Both the position numbers and the translations under genes were made by a program. The notes beneath the pieces were generated by a model, which did no database searches, had not been told where the DNA came from, and saw only the letters and a program-made list of their open reading frames with translations. This document shows, in pieces, positions 26,220 through 35,316 of a stretch of 64,000 nucleotides of DNA; within the stretch, counting starts at the first letter, position 1; each line of letters starts with the position of its first letter. Source of the stretch: Streptomyces fungicidicus (GTDB lineage: Bacteria > Actinomycetota > Actinomycetes > Streptomycetales > Streptomycetaceae); contig NZ_CP023408.1 of assembly GCF_003665435.1 (NCBI RefSeq), positions 1 through 64,000 on the forward strand. The letters are read 5' to 3'.

Positions 26220-28631
26220 TCAACTCCGCAGAGGTAGGGAATCGGATGGGGTGTCGGCGGGTTCCGGGTCCGCGCGGGCAACCCGCCCTTTCCGTGACTT
26301 CCGCCGGGCCAGCCAGTCGTCGAGCGGACTGGACGACGAGGGGGAGGGCGCGTCCTCGGGGCCTTCGGGGAGGAGCTCGAACGGCGCGTCGCCCGACGGC
26401 GGCGACGAGTCGCGGGAGGGGCGGCGCTCCGGTGCCCGCGGCCGGCCGGGCTTGCCGTGCGCCCGGAAGGACTCCAGGTCCTTCTGCAGCGTGCGCAGTT
26501 CGTCCCGCGGTCGCATGATCCCCTGTGCGATCATCCGCTCCCGCACCCGGCCGGCCACGGAGGCGTCCCCCCGGCCCGAGACCTCGTGGCCTACCACGAG
26601 GCTGAACGCGGGCTGCTCCGCGTTCCCGATCACGGTGCGCGCCAGCGCCTCGTACTGCGCGATGTTGCGCACCTGCGCCTCGTTCACCGAGAACTCGTCC
26701 GCGAAGGCCTTCACGTCCCGGCCCGAGGTCTTCATGACGATCATGGTGCCCACGTTGGAGAAGATCGCCTCGGCGAGCCGCGCGTTGGCCGACCCCTCGT
26801 ACCGGGAGAAGGCCTCCAGCTGCCGCAGGTTCTGGTGCGCGAAGGTCAGCCCCACGTTGAACTTGCGTGCCTCGGCGACGAGTTCCTCGACCTCATGGCT
26901 GACGAACCGCTGGAACTCGTCGACGTGGATGAAGAACGGCGCCGCCTTGGCGGAGCCGCCCGCCCGCGCGGCGCGGTAGATCCGGTTGAACATCAGGGAG
27001 CCCAGGAACTGCCCCGACATCGGGCCCATCATGGTCTCGGGCAGCTTGACCAGCAGGATCTTCCGCTCGTCGTAGATGTCCTGGAAGGACAGCGGGGAGG
27101 AGCCGGCGGTGAGCAGCTGGAGCGGGTTGCCGCTGGTGAAGTCCGCGAACTTCGCCGCCGCCCAGCGGACCGTCTCCGCCACCGAACTGGCCAGCATGCC
27201 CTCGAACGCCCGCCACTGGTCCGCCAGTTCCGGGTCCACGTCGCCCAGTACACCGGCGGCCCACTTGCGCATGCCGGGGGTGCGCAGGACCTCCAGGGCG
27301 AGCGGGATGCTGGGCAGCAGGTCGCCCCGGATCTCCCGGTGCCAGATCGTCTTCAGCATCAGCCGGGTCGTGTCGTCGAAGACCGGCCCGGTGAACTGGC
27401 TGTACGAACGGCGGATGATGATCTCGAGGATCTCCTCGACCGCCATCTGGTAGTCGCTCTCCGCCTCGACGTCGATGAGGAACGGGTTCACCACCGGCAG
27501 GTACGCGGGGTCGCCGAAGTCCAGGTGGACGACGTCCTCGACGCGGTCCCCGGCGTGCTCCAGGGCGTAGTCGACGAGGTCGCCGTGCGGGTCGATGACG
27601 GCGCAGCCGTTCCCGTTGCGGATGTCCTGCCGGACCAGCGACTTCAGCACGTTGGTCTTTCCCGAGCCGGTCTTCCCGACGACGTACGTGTGCTTGGTGC
27701 GGTCCGCGTCGCTGATCTCCACCACCTCGTCCTTGGTGAAGCGCGCTCCGTGCCATCGCGCCCGGCCCAGCGTGACGCCCGCCTCGACCTTGGGCGGTTT
27801 GCGGCGCATCGCGATACGCGTGTCCCGCCACGAACCGAGGCCCCGGCCCTGCATGTTCCCGTACGGCGCGTGCCACACCCGGATCAGCTGTTCCGGGCAG
27901 CCGACCACGCCCAGTGCGGGGCTGCTGGTGATCGGCCGGTACCGCTGGACCGGCCGCAGCCGCACCGGCGTGCCGAACAGCATGCGGCCGGTCGTCCTCG
28001 CGAAGACCTGGTCGATGGGCGCCGTGGACTGGAGCGTCACCGTCACCATCAGCTGACGCTGACCCTCCTGGTGGTACCGGCACTCCGCCGCGGCCGCCTC
28101 GAAGAACGCGGTGGCCCGGTCGATGCTCGTGATGTGACCCGTCCTCAGGGACGCCCGGTGCTTTCCCGCCCGCACGTCGGTCAGCGTGCAGGTGATGTCC
28201 AGCGCCACGTCGTCCTCACGGCGGCGGAAGAGGTCCACGAGTTCCGCCCAGTCCCGTTTGATGGGCAGTTCGTCCCCGCGCCGGGCGGACGGGACGATAC
28301 GCGTCCGGTACTTGTAGCCGACCCGGAGTTCGCTGGCCCCGAGAATGTTGTACGCGGGAAGCAGCGCCACCGCGCTGAGATCATCGAGAGTGCGCGCCTC
28401 GGCCGCGGAGATCGTTTCCTTGTCGCGGGAAAGGCAGCGCAGATCGAAAAGGGCGCTCGGTTCCGCGTTCGGACCGCCTTCCGGTGAAGTCCTGAGCCGG
28501 TACACGAGAGCGACATCGGGTGTGTCGAGATCCTGCAGGGCGCGCAGAAGATCGAGTTGACTCGGCAGGGTCGCGGGCGCCTCGTCGTCGTAGATTCCGA
28601 GAACCTTGCCCCAGTGCAGATAAGCGGGCAC
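26220..28631 (-). CDS. HerA/VirD4-like DNA-translocase-type ATPase
   Basis: About 803 residues. GTG at 28631 is chosen because a strong GAGGAGGT site lies 7 nt upstream. Residues 1-300 are an unassigned platform domain. The ATPase follows: Walker A VVGKTGSGKTN (about 317), VIDPHGDL shortly after (the FtsK/VirB4/TraD mark), Walker B FFIHVDEFQRF (about 565), and a sensor-like SGRDVKAFADEF. The tail after about residue 730 is Pro/Ser/Arg-rich and disordered. Family members move DNA or peptides through hexameric rings. No relaxase, coupling genes or tra genes are near, so this is not an obvious conjugation locus. Four genes (ATPase, hypothetical, AbrB-like, hypothetical) make one unit. Confidence 0.85.
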   Translation of the reverse strand: MPAYLHWGKVLGIYDDEAPATLPSQLDLLRALQDLDTPDVALVYRLRTSPEGGPNAEPSALFDLRCLSRDKETISAAEARTLDDLSAVALLPAYNILGASELRVGYKYRTRIVPSARRGDELPIKRDWAELVDLFRRREDDVALDITCTLTDVRAGKHRASLRTGHITSIDRATAFFEAAAAECRYHQEGQRQLMVTVTLQSTAPIDQVFARTTGRMLFGTPVRLRPVQRYRPITSSPALGVVGCPEQLIRVWHAPYGNMQGRGLGSWRDTRIAMRRKPPKVEAGVTLGRARWHGARFTKDEVVEISDADRTKHTYVVGKTGSGKTNVLKSLVRQDIRNGNGCAVIDPHGDLVDYALEHAGDRVEDVVHLDFGDPAYLPVVNPFLIDVEAESDYQMAVEEILEIIIRRSYSQFTGPVFDDTTRLMLKTIWHREIRGDLLPSIPLALEVLRTPGMRKWAAGVLGDVDPELADQWRAFEGMLASSVAETVRWAAAKFADFTSGNPLQLLTAGSSPLSFQDIYDERKILLVKLPETMMGPMSGQFLGSLMFNRIYRAARAGGSAKAAPFFIHVDEFQRFVSHEVEELVAEARKFNVGLTFAHQNLRQLEAFSRYEGSANARLAEAIFSNVGTMIVMKTSGRDVKAFADEFSVNEAQVRNIAQYEALARTVIGNAEQPAFSLVVGHEVSGRGDASVAGRVRERMIAQGIMRPRDELRTLQKDLESFRAHGKPGRPRAPERRPSRDSSPPSGDAPFELLPEGPEDAPSPSSSSPLDDWLARRKSRKGRVARADPEPADTPSDSLPLRS

Positions 28632-28657
28632 CCCTGGTACCTCCTCATTCCCGCCGT

Positions 28658-28687
28658 AGCGTAGGAGTGCCGTCACTCGCCCGTCAA
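28658..28687 (-). promoter_or_regulatory. Probable promoter of the HerA-like operon
   Basis: On the minus strand TTGACG (28687-28682), an 18-nt spacer and TACGCT (28663-28658) lie 27 nt before the GTG start. This gives a very short leader with the strong ribosome site. Confidence 0.6.
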
Positions 28688-28739
28688 AGGATCTCAAAGA
28701 GAAATGACGTGGCGTCAACGAAATGACGGGCTATCGGGG

Positions 28740-28768
28740 TTGACGTTGCTGATGGACGACGGTATCCG
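28740..28768 (+). promoter_or_regulatory. Probable divergent promoter facing the coiled-coil membrane protein
   Basis: TTGACG (28740-28745), 17-nt spacer, TATCCG (28763-28768). It is about 150 nt upstream of the ATG at 28916 and back to back with the HerA-like promoter. Confidence 0.45.
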
Positions 28769-28915
28769 CTCTTTCCCGGGTTCAACGAGGCTTCGGGAAT
28801 GGCTCAACGCGTTCATTTGCCGACGCTTTTCCCCTCGGTGGAGGCTGCATTGCGACACCGGCCCTTCAGCGTGGCACTCCGCCGGCACGGCCCATCTCCA
28901 TGAGGACGACATCCC

Positions 28916-29467
28916 ATGTCTTGTTCTGTTTCTCCGACGGCCCGGAAGGTGATCGAGACCTGCATGGAGGCGGCGCGGGCCGGCCACACCGCGGGCGGTG
29001 ACGGCGCGCTGTTCGGCGGGTGGACCTGGGCCGCCGTCGTGGCGGCCGTCGCCGTCGCGGTGTCCCTGCTGATCGCCTTCGTGGGATGGCGCAAGCGGGC
29101 CTTCGACAAGACGGCCGCCCAGCTTCAGCCCTTCCACGACCGGCTCGGCGCGGTCGAGGCCGAGATGGAGACCCTCGAGGCGAAGGACACCGTGCGCAAG
29201 GCCGACTTCGCCACCCTCACCACGCTGCGCGGTCAGCTCCGGGACGACGCCAGGCGCTGGCCCGACAGCCCGCTGGACGAGATCGACGGCCTGATCGAGA
29301 AGTACGTCGCCGCCCTCTCCGAGGAGCACGCCCGCCCGCTGTGGCCGTGGCGGTGGAGGGTGAGCAAGAAGGTCGGGCTGACCCTGAAGAGGTGCGACAT
29401 CGCCGCGGACCTCCGCACTCGGCTCACCGAGGCGAAGGAGTGGATCGAACGCCTGCTCACCCGATGA
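28916..29467 (+). CDS. Single-pass membrane protein with cytoplasmic coiled coil
   Basis: 183 residues. A short N-terminal head (MSCSVSPTARKVIETCMEAA), one strong membrane segment (WTWAAVVAAVAVAVSLLIAFVGW), a stop-transfer RKRAF, then a charged helical region (DRLGAVEAEMETLEAKDTVRKADFATL) and a Trp/Arg-rich C-terminus. No family recognised. It is divergent from the HerA-like operon, so an anchor role for that complex is possible but unproven. Confidence 0.7.
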   Translation: MSCSVSPTARKVIETCMEAARAGHTAGGDGALFGGWTWAAVVAAVAVAVSLLIAFVGWRKRAFDKTAAQLQPFHDRLGAVEAEMETLEAKDTVRKADFATLTTLRGQLRDDARRWPDSPLDEIDGLIEKYVAALSEEHARPLWPWRWRVSKKVGLTLKRCDIAADLRTRLTEAKEWIERLLTR

Positions 29468-29532
29468 GGCCGCCCTCTGGGCCGCCCCTCGGGCGCGGCA
29501 CCGGGCCGGACCCCGACCGGGGTCCGGCCTAC

Positions 29533-29822
29533 CGTCGGGCCTCCGAGCGGCGCCCGGTCCCCTGTCGGGCCTCTGAGCGGCGCCCGGTCCCCTGTCGGGC
29601 CTCTGAGCGGGACCGGGTCCACCGTCGGGCCTCCGAGCTGGCCCGTCCACCGTCGGACCGCTGAGCGGGCCCGCTCAGCGCCGGACCCCTGAGCGGGGAC
29701 CCGTCCGCTGTCGGATCTCTGAGCGGGACCGGGTCCACCGTCGGACCGCCGAGCGGGCCCGCCCACCGTCGAGCCTCCGAGCGGGGCCGGTCCACTGTCG
29801 TGCCCCGCTCGGGGTTCGGCAT
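29533..29822. repeat. Degenerate 28-30 bp tandem repeat, about 10 units
   Basis: Units begin at 29533, 29563, 29593, 29623, 29651, 29679, 29709, 29739, 29767 and 29796. The core is YGTCGGRCCTCYGAGCGGG followed by RCCGGTCCAC. The array fills the gap between two convergent genes. Units are adjacent with no spacers, so it is a minisatellite and not a CRISPR. Confidence 0.85.
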
Positions 29823-29829
29823 GCCGCAG

Positions 29830-32736
29830 TCAGCCGGTGGTGAGCAGGGACTCCAGGGCTTCGGCTGTCGCCGGGTGGCGGGCCGCCAGGGCGGCGCCCG
29901 CCGGGGCCGGTTCCGCCGCCGTCGCCCAGCCCCCGTCGCAGCCGAGCAGTGCCGCCACGGCGTCGCACGCCGCCGGGTGCGCGGCCAGCAACGGCACGCC
30001 CGCGGGGGCCGGGACGCCGGACGGTGCCCAGCCCCCGTCGCAGCCGAGCAGTGCCGCCACGGCGTCGCACGCCGCCGGGTGCGCCGCGAGGAGCGCGGCG
30101 CCCCGGGGAGCGTCGGGCGCGGGTGTGCGCGGAACGGCGGCGAACGGATCCGTCTCCGGCGTCCGCCACGGCGGCACCCACGCGTCCAGGGCCGCCAGCC
30201 TGCCCGGGAAGATCCGGCCGGCCTCGCGGATCAGCAGCGGGGCGAGGTCCGCCGCCCCGGAACGCAGCGTGGTGATCAACAGCGGCAGCCAGGGCAGCAG
30301 CACCGCGTCCGGCAGCCGCCCGAACGCGTTCGACACCGCCTCCACGACCACGTCCGCCAGCCCGGGCACCGGCTCCAGCGCGTGCACGAAGCCGCTCAGG
30401 TACCGCGGATAGGCGGGCACCACCAGGGGGTTGTCCAGGAGCTCGTCGCACCGCTCGCGCAGTGCGCCCCGGGACAGGGTGCCCAGCTGCACCTGCGCCG
30501 CCCACAGCAGAGCCGTCTTCGCCGGCTCGTCCGGGTGCGACTGGGCGACCGCGAGCTCCAGCTGGGTGCGGTCGCAGCCCAGCGACAGCGCGAGGCCCTC
30601 CATGCCGAACAGGAAGCCGAGCATCGCCGCGACCTGCCCGACCGTCGCGTCCTCGTCCCGGAACGCCGTCGGCAGCAGCGTGCAGTAGTGGGCGTACCCC
30701 GCCTTGACGAACGACTCGATCCACGACGGCAGCACCGGCTCGCTCGTCCGGTAGTACGCCAGCAGCGCACGCACCCGGCTCAGCACCTCGGGCGCCCCGT
30801 CCACGCTGCGCTCGGCGGCGAGCAGCTTCAGCGCGTGCGAGCCGAGTTCGTCGGCGAGCCGGCGGCTGCCCAGATACAGCGTCGCGTCCTCCACCGCCGC
30901 CAGCACCGCCGCCGTCGTCGCCTGCGGCCCGTACGCGTCGCGCCGCAGCCGCTGCTCCAGCACCTGCTCCAGGCTGACGCCCTCGTAGCCCAGCTCGATC
31001 AGGGCCCGCTGATGGGTGCCGAGCGCCAGGTCCCACGACTCCTGGATCGACCGCTCGCCCAGCCGCCGCTCACCCATGATGGGCCGCGCCGCACCCCGCG
31101 GCAGCAGACGGCGCAGCATCCACAGCACGTCGGAGCAGGCCCGCAGTTCGGGCCGGGACGCCATGTCGAGCAGCGCCCGGCGCACCCCGCGCTGCTCCAG
31201 CTTCAGCTCCAGCGGCGCGAGCCGGTCGAACACGTCGCGGGCGAGCGGCGGCAGCGAGTCGTACCCGACCTGGCCGATCCGGTCACCGCCCATCATGATC
31301 TCGACGAGCCGCCGCACGTCCCGCCGCCCCGGGACGCTGTCCTTCTCGATGCAGGTGACCGCCGCGTCCTGGAAGTCGTACGGCGTCGGCTTCGCCCGGT
31401 CCCGCATGCCGGCCAGCAGGATCGACGTCTCGAAGACGGCGATGGCGTCGGCCGTCGAGGCGAGATAGCCGTTGCGGCGGGCCGCGCGCACGATGTCCAC
31501 CGACCAGCCGAGCAGTTCGGCCTCGTCAAGACCGTCGAGCACGGGCGGCCGGCGCAGGAAGCCCGACAGCTTGTCCGTGGCGACCTCGGACGGTGGAGCG
31601 GGGACGACGGCCGCCTTCTTGGCCGCGGACTTCCGCTTCCCGGCCTGGCCCTCCAGCACGTACGGCTTCACCCGGGTCCGCTTCAGGCCCTTGGCCCACT
31701 CCGTCGCCGCGATCGACACCGAACCCGCGGCCAGGCCGAACTGCGCCTCGATCGCGGCGTGGCTCGACGGGATCAGCCCGTACTGCCAGGCGGTGGCGGT
31801 GCGCGGGGAGATCTCGAAGGCGCCCGGGACGCCGTGCACGCCGAACTCCTCGACACGGCTGGCCGCGTGGAACGCCCCGCACACGTACAGGCAGTCCTCC
31901 GGGTCCGTGCCGGTCACCGCCAGATGCTCGCGCATCCGGGTCCACATGTACCGCTCGCGGTCCTCGTCCACCCGCACCCGGGACCCGTCACCCGGGGCGA
32001 GCCGCCGGAACAGGCTGCCGATGAGGAACATGACCTGGCGGTAGGTGTCGTGGTCGCTGTCCCCGAGCGGGACCTCGACGTACTGGTGCCACCACTCCGA
32101 CCAGTGCCGCACCTTGCCGTGGCGCAGCAGGTGCTCCTCCAGTTCGGCGAAGCGCGGCCGCAGGTCGCCGATCCCGACGCCGACGGCCTCGCCGTGCAGC
32201 GCGGCCTCCGGTTCCTCCGCCGGCCCGTCCCCCTCCGGGGCCTCCTCGCCCCGGCTGTCCCACTGGAAGACGTGGTCCGCCGACCGGTCGACCAGGACCA
32301 GCTCCACCCCCGGGGTGTCCAGGGCGTACGCGATCGCCTGGTACTCGGCGGACGCCTCGGTGACCGGCGCGACCACCGAGAGCGGGGCCCAGTCGGCGGG
32401 GAAGCCGTCGACGTCGCCGGCGAACGCCTGCACCGCCACCGGCAGCCGGCAGTTGCGCAGCTCGGTCAGGAGCGGCGCCATGTCCTCGCACAGCTCCAGA
32501 TACACCACCTTGGGCTGCTTCTCGCGCAGGCGGCGGGCCATGGCGAGCGCCGAGGCGGGGGAGTGGTGGCAGACCGGGAAGATCTCCAGGGGTTCGCCCA
32601 CCGCCCGGTCGACGTCGTCGACCATGCCGAGCAGGATGCCCTCCAGCGCGTCCGGACCTCCCGCGAACGTGGCCGCCGCGTCCCGCAGTTGGCCGCGCAG
32701 CCCGGCGAAGGCGCCGTTCTCCCGGGGAGCGCTCAT
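29830..32736 (-). CDS. DUF5682-like large protein, last gene of the MoxR/VWA operon
   Basis: 968 residues. The N-terminal third (EIFPVCHHSPASALAMARRL, VYLELCEDM, CGAFHAASR) has spaced His motifs recalling the ChaN/TraB/EreA superfamily. The rest is helical and repeat-like. The C-terminus carries two near-identical 34-residue repeats (AALLGCDGGWA and LLAAHPAACDAV) and a diverged third. The start overlaps the AAA gene stop by 4 nt. Conserved in actinobacteria next to MoxR and VWA proteins; the biochemical role is unknown. A hydrolase or conflict effector is an inference from the His motifs. Confidence 0.8.
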   Translation of the reverse strand: MSAPRENGAFAGLRGQLRDAAATFAGGPDALEGILLGMVDDVDRAVGEPLEIFPVCHHSPASALAMARRLREKQPKVVYLELCEDMAPLLTELRNCRLPVAVQAFAGDVDGFPADWAPLSVVAPVTEASAEYQAIAYALDTPGVELVLVDRSADHVFQWDSRGEEAPEGDGPAEEPEAALHGEAVGVGIGDLRPRFAELEEHLLRHGKVRHWSEWWHQYVEVPLGDSDHDTYRQVMFLIGSLFRRLAPGDGSRVRVDEDRERYMWTRMREHLAVTGTDPEDCLYVCGAFHAASRVEEFGVHGVPGAFEISPRTATAWQYGLIPSSHAAIEAQFGLAAGSVSIAATEWAKGLKRTRVKPYVLEGQAGKRKSAAKKAAVVPAPPSEVATDKLSGFLRRPPVLDGLDEAELLGWSVDIVRAARRNGYLASTADAIAVFETSILLAGMRDRAKPTPYDFQDAAVTCIEKDSVPGRRDVRRLVEIMMGGDRIGQVGYDSLPPLARDVFDRLAPLELKLEQRGVRRALLDMASRPELRACSDVLWMLRRLLPRGAARPIMGERRLGERSIQESWDLALGTHQRALIELGYEGVSLEQVLEQRLRRDAYGPQATTAAVLAAVEDATLYLGSRRLADELGSHALKLLAAERSVDGAPEVLSRVRALLAYYRTSEPVLPSWIESFVKAGYAHYCTLLPTAFRDEDATVGQVAAMLGFLFGMEGLALSLGCDRTQLELAVAQSHPDEPAKTALLWAAQVQLGTLSRGALRERCDELLDNPLVVPAYPRYLSGFVHALEPVPGLADVVVEAVSNAFGRLPDAVLLPWLPLLITTLRSGAADLAPLLIREAGRIFPGRLAALDAWVPPWRTPETDPFAAVPRTPAPDAPRGAALLAAHPAACDAVAALLGCDGGWAPSGVPAPAGVPLLAAHPAACDAVAALLGCDGGWATAAEPAPAGAALAARHPATAEALESLLTTG
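29924..30083 (-). repeat. In-frame 102-bp duplication in the DUF5682-like gene
   Basis: A block of about 58 nt starting at 29924 is repeated almost exactly from 30026 (offset 102 nt = 34 codons). It produces the repeated C-terminal residues of the protein above and indicates recent slippage or unequal exchange. Confidence 0.8.
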
Positions 32737-33854
32737 GACAGGGTGGCGATCGCGTCGCGGCCGCCCTCGAGGAACTCGGGCCAGGAGCCGCCCTCCTCCT
32801 TGCTGCGCGGCTCGACGACGCCGTGCAGGTACTTGTTGAGGATGGCCAGGTCCTCCGGCTCGCGCCGGGTGAGGGAGCCGACCAGCGAGGAGGCGAGGGT
32901 GCGCGCCGTCAGGGCGCGCTCGCCGAAGAAGTTGCTGTGCAGCACGGCGTCCTCCAGCACGCCGATCTGCTCGGCCGTCGACAGCGCGGACTCCAGCTTC
33001 TCGTCGTCGCTGCCGGCCGCGGCCGCGGAGGCGCGCAGGTCGGCGAAGCTCTGCAGCAGCACGTCCAGCAGGGTCGGCGGCACGTCGAGGTCGATCGCGT
33101 GCCGGCGCAGCAGTTCCTCGGTGCGGAAGCGGACGATCTCCGCCTCGCTCCGCTTGTTCGTCACGACCGGGATGCGGACGAAGTTGAAACGCCGCTTCAG
33201 CGCGGACGACAGGTCGTTGACGCCCCGGTCGCGGCTGTTGGCCGTGGCGATGATCGAGAAGCCCGGCTTGGCGAACACGATGTTGTCGCTGCCGCCGCTC
33301 TCCAGTTCCGGAACGGAGATGTACTTCTCGGACAGGATCGAGATCAGCGCGTCCTGCACATCACTCGTGGAACGGGTCAGCTCCTCGAAGCGGCCGATCG
33401 ACCCGGCCTCCATCGCGGTCATGATCGGCGAGGGGATCATCGACTCCCGCGACTGGCCCTTGGCGATGACCATCGACACGTTCCAGGAGTACTTGATGTG
33501 GTCCTCGGTGGTGCCGGCCGTGCCCTGCACCACCAGGGTGGAGTTGCGCGAGATCGCGGCGGACAGCAGCTCCGCCAGCCAGCTCTTGCCCGTGCCGGGG
33601 TCACCGATGAGCAGCAGACCGCGGTCGGAGGCGAGGGTGACGATGGACCGCTCGACGAAGCTGCGGTCGCCGAACCACTTCTGCGCCACCTCCCGGTCCA
33701 GGCCGTCGGCACGCTCGGAGCCGAGGATGAACAGACGGACCATCTTCGGGGACAGCCGCCACGAGAACGGCTTGGGGCCGTCGTCGATCGACTCCAGCCA
33801 GTCGAGCTCCTCGGCGTACTTGATCTCGGCGGGAGCGCGCAGCAGGTCGGACAT
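32733..33854 (-). CDS. MoxR-type AAA+ ATPase
   Basis: 373 residues. Walker A LLIGDPGTGKSWLAELL (about residue 85), the MoxR-type second motif DALISILSEKYI (about 168), sensor 1 FSIIATANSRDRG, and ALKRRFNFVRIPVV. ATG at 33854 has AAAGG 10 nt upstream. MoxR AAA+ proteins act as chaperones or remodelers together with VWA partners, and the next gene upstream encodes one. Ends in a 4-nt overlap with the DUF5682-like gene. Confidence 0.9.
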   Translation of the reverse strand: MSDLLRAPAEIKYAEELDWLESIDDGPKPFSWRLSPKMVRLFILGSERADGLDREVAQKWFGDRSFVERSIVTLASDRGLLLIGDPGTGKSWLAELLSAAISRNSTLVVQGTAGTTEDHIKYSWNVSMVIAKGQSRESMIPSPIMTAMEAGSIGRFEELTRSTSDVQDALISILSEKYISVPELESGGSDNIVFAKPGFSIIATANSRDRGVNDLSSALKRRFNFVRIPVVTNKRSEAEIVRFRTEELLRRHAIDLDVPPTLLDVLLQSFADLRASAAAAGSDDEKLESALSTAEQIGVLEDAVLHSNFFGERALTARTLASSLVGSLTRREPEDLAILNKYLHGVVEPRSKEEGGSWPEFLEGGRDAIATLS

Positions 33855-33903
33855 GAGGGTAAGGCCTTTCCGTACGGTGATCACGGCGGGGTGTGCGCGG
33901 TGA

Positions 33904-35316
33904 TCAGGTGAGGAACGTCTTGAGCTCGTGCACGAGCTTCTTGATGTGGCCGGAGATCACCGGCGTACCGAGGTCCTTGAACTTCTCCCGGAACCACGGG
34001 TTGACGCTGCCGCGCCCGGAGCTGGTCACCGAACCCACCGGGATGAACTTCGCCCCCGAGCGGTGGATGGCGGCCATGCTCTCGAACAGCTCGTCCGTGC
34101 GCCATTCGTAGAAGTCGGAGATCCACACCACGACCGTGTTCCGCGGCTCGGCGATCTTCGGCTGGGCGAGCGTCATGGCGACCGTGCCGTCGGTGCCGCC
34201 GCCCAGCTTGGTGCGCAGCAGCGTCTCGAACGGGTCGTGCGCCCAGGGCGTGAGGTCCAGCGCCTGAGTGTCGTACGCGATCAGATGGACGTCGACCTTC
34301 GGCAGTCCGGCGAAGATGGACGCCAGGATGGTGCAGTTGACCATGGAGTCGACCATCGAACCCGACTGGTCCACGACCACGATCAGCCGCTGCGGAGTCG
34401 TCTTGCGGCTGGTGTGCCGGTAGTAGAGCCGGTCGACGTAGAGCCGCTCCTGCTCCGGGTCCCAGTTGGTGAGGTTCTTCCAGATGGTGCGGTCCAGGTC
34501 GAGGTTGCGGAAGACGCGCTTGGGCGGCACGGACCGGTCGATGTCACCGACCGTGGCCTTCTCCACCTGGGTGCGCAGCACCTCGGTGACCTCGTCGACG
34601 TAACGCCGGATGAGCGCCTTGGCGTTGGCGAGGGCGACACCGGAGAGGTTGTCCTTGTCGCGCAGCAACTGCTCGATCAGCGACATGCTCGGCGTCAGCC
34701 GGGACGCCAGCGCGGGGTCGGCCAGCACCTCGCGCAGCCGCATCCGCCGGACGAGGCCGGCCTCGATGGAGCCGAGCTCCGGCCCGATCTCGGGGATCAG
34801 GCGGCCGAGGTCGGGCGTAGGGCCGCCGTGACCGGTCCCGGTCGGGCTGACGCCCTTTCCGGCTCCCGCGGGACGCCCGCCGCGCAGCTCGCCGGGCCGG
34901 CAGCCGAGCGCCCGCTCCAGCCAGCCCGCGTCGGACTGCCAGCGCGACAGCTGCTCGGCCGTGACCGTGCCCGGGGGGTTCGCGAAGACGTTCAGCAGCA
35001 CCTTCGAGGCGAGCGCCGCGCGCCGCACCTCGGCGGCCCGGTCACGCGCACCGTCCTCGTCCGGCTCGGGCGTCATCAGACCGTCGAACTCCGGGGCCAG
35101 GTCCGGATGCCGCTGCACGACGGAGTCGACGGACGCCCCCGGATCCAGCAGCGCGGCCGGCAGGCCGATGTCCTCGACGACGGCGAGACTCGCCGACTCC
35201 AGGCCGGCCTGCTCCTCGGGGTCGAAGAGCCGGGCCAGCAGCCGCCAGTACAGCACCTGCCGCCGGTTCTCGTCAGGATCGGGTGCCGGGGCGCCCGCAA
35301 GGGTCGGCTCGCTCAT
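33904..35316 (-). CDS. VWA-domain protein, partner of MoxR ATPase
   Basis: 470 residues. N-terminal helical part, then a von Willebrand A domain with a complete MIDAS (VVVDQSGSM near residue 317; GGGTDGT; WISDFYEW). The layout follows CoxE/ViaA-type partners of MoxR ATPases. The ATG overlaps the previous stop (ATGA). There is a 49-nt gap to the AAA gene. Confidence 0.88.
   Translation of the reverse strand: MSEPTLAGAPAPDPDENRRQVLYWRLLARLFDPEEQAGLESASLAVVEDIGLPAALLDPGASVDSVVQRHPDLAPEFDGLMTPEPDEDGARDRAAEVRRAALASKVLLNVFANPPGTVTAEQLSRWQSDAGWLERALGCRPGELRGGRPAGAGKGVSPTGTGHGGPTPDLGRLIPEIGPELGSIEAGLVRRMRLREVLADPALASRLTPSMSLIEQLLRDKDNLSGVALANAKALIRRYVDEVTEVLRTQVEKATVGDIDRSVPPKRVFRNLDLDRTIWKNLTNWDPEQERLYVDRLYYRHTSRKTTPQRLIVVVDQSGSMVDSMVNCTILASIFAGLPKVDVHLIAYDTQALDLTPWAHDPFETLLRTKLGGGTDGTVAMTLAQPKIAEPRNTVVVWISDFYEWRTDELFESMAAIHRSGAKFIPVGSVTSSGRGSVNPWFREKFKDLGTPVISGHIKKLVHELKTFLT

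Noticed and set aside
26220-28631. Integrative conjugative element coupling protein
   Set aside because: No relaxase, integrase, att repeats or other tra genes within the window.
29533-29822. Possible CRISPR array
   Set aside because: Units follow each other directly, are degenerate throughout, and have no unique spacers; no cas genes nearby.
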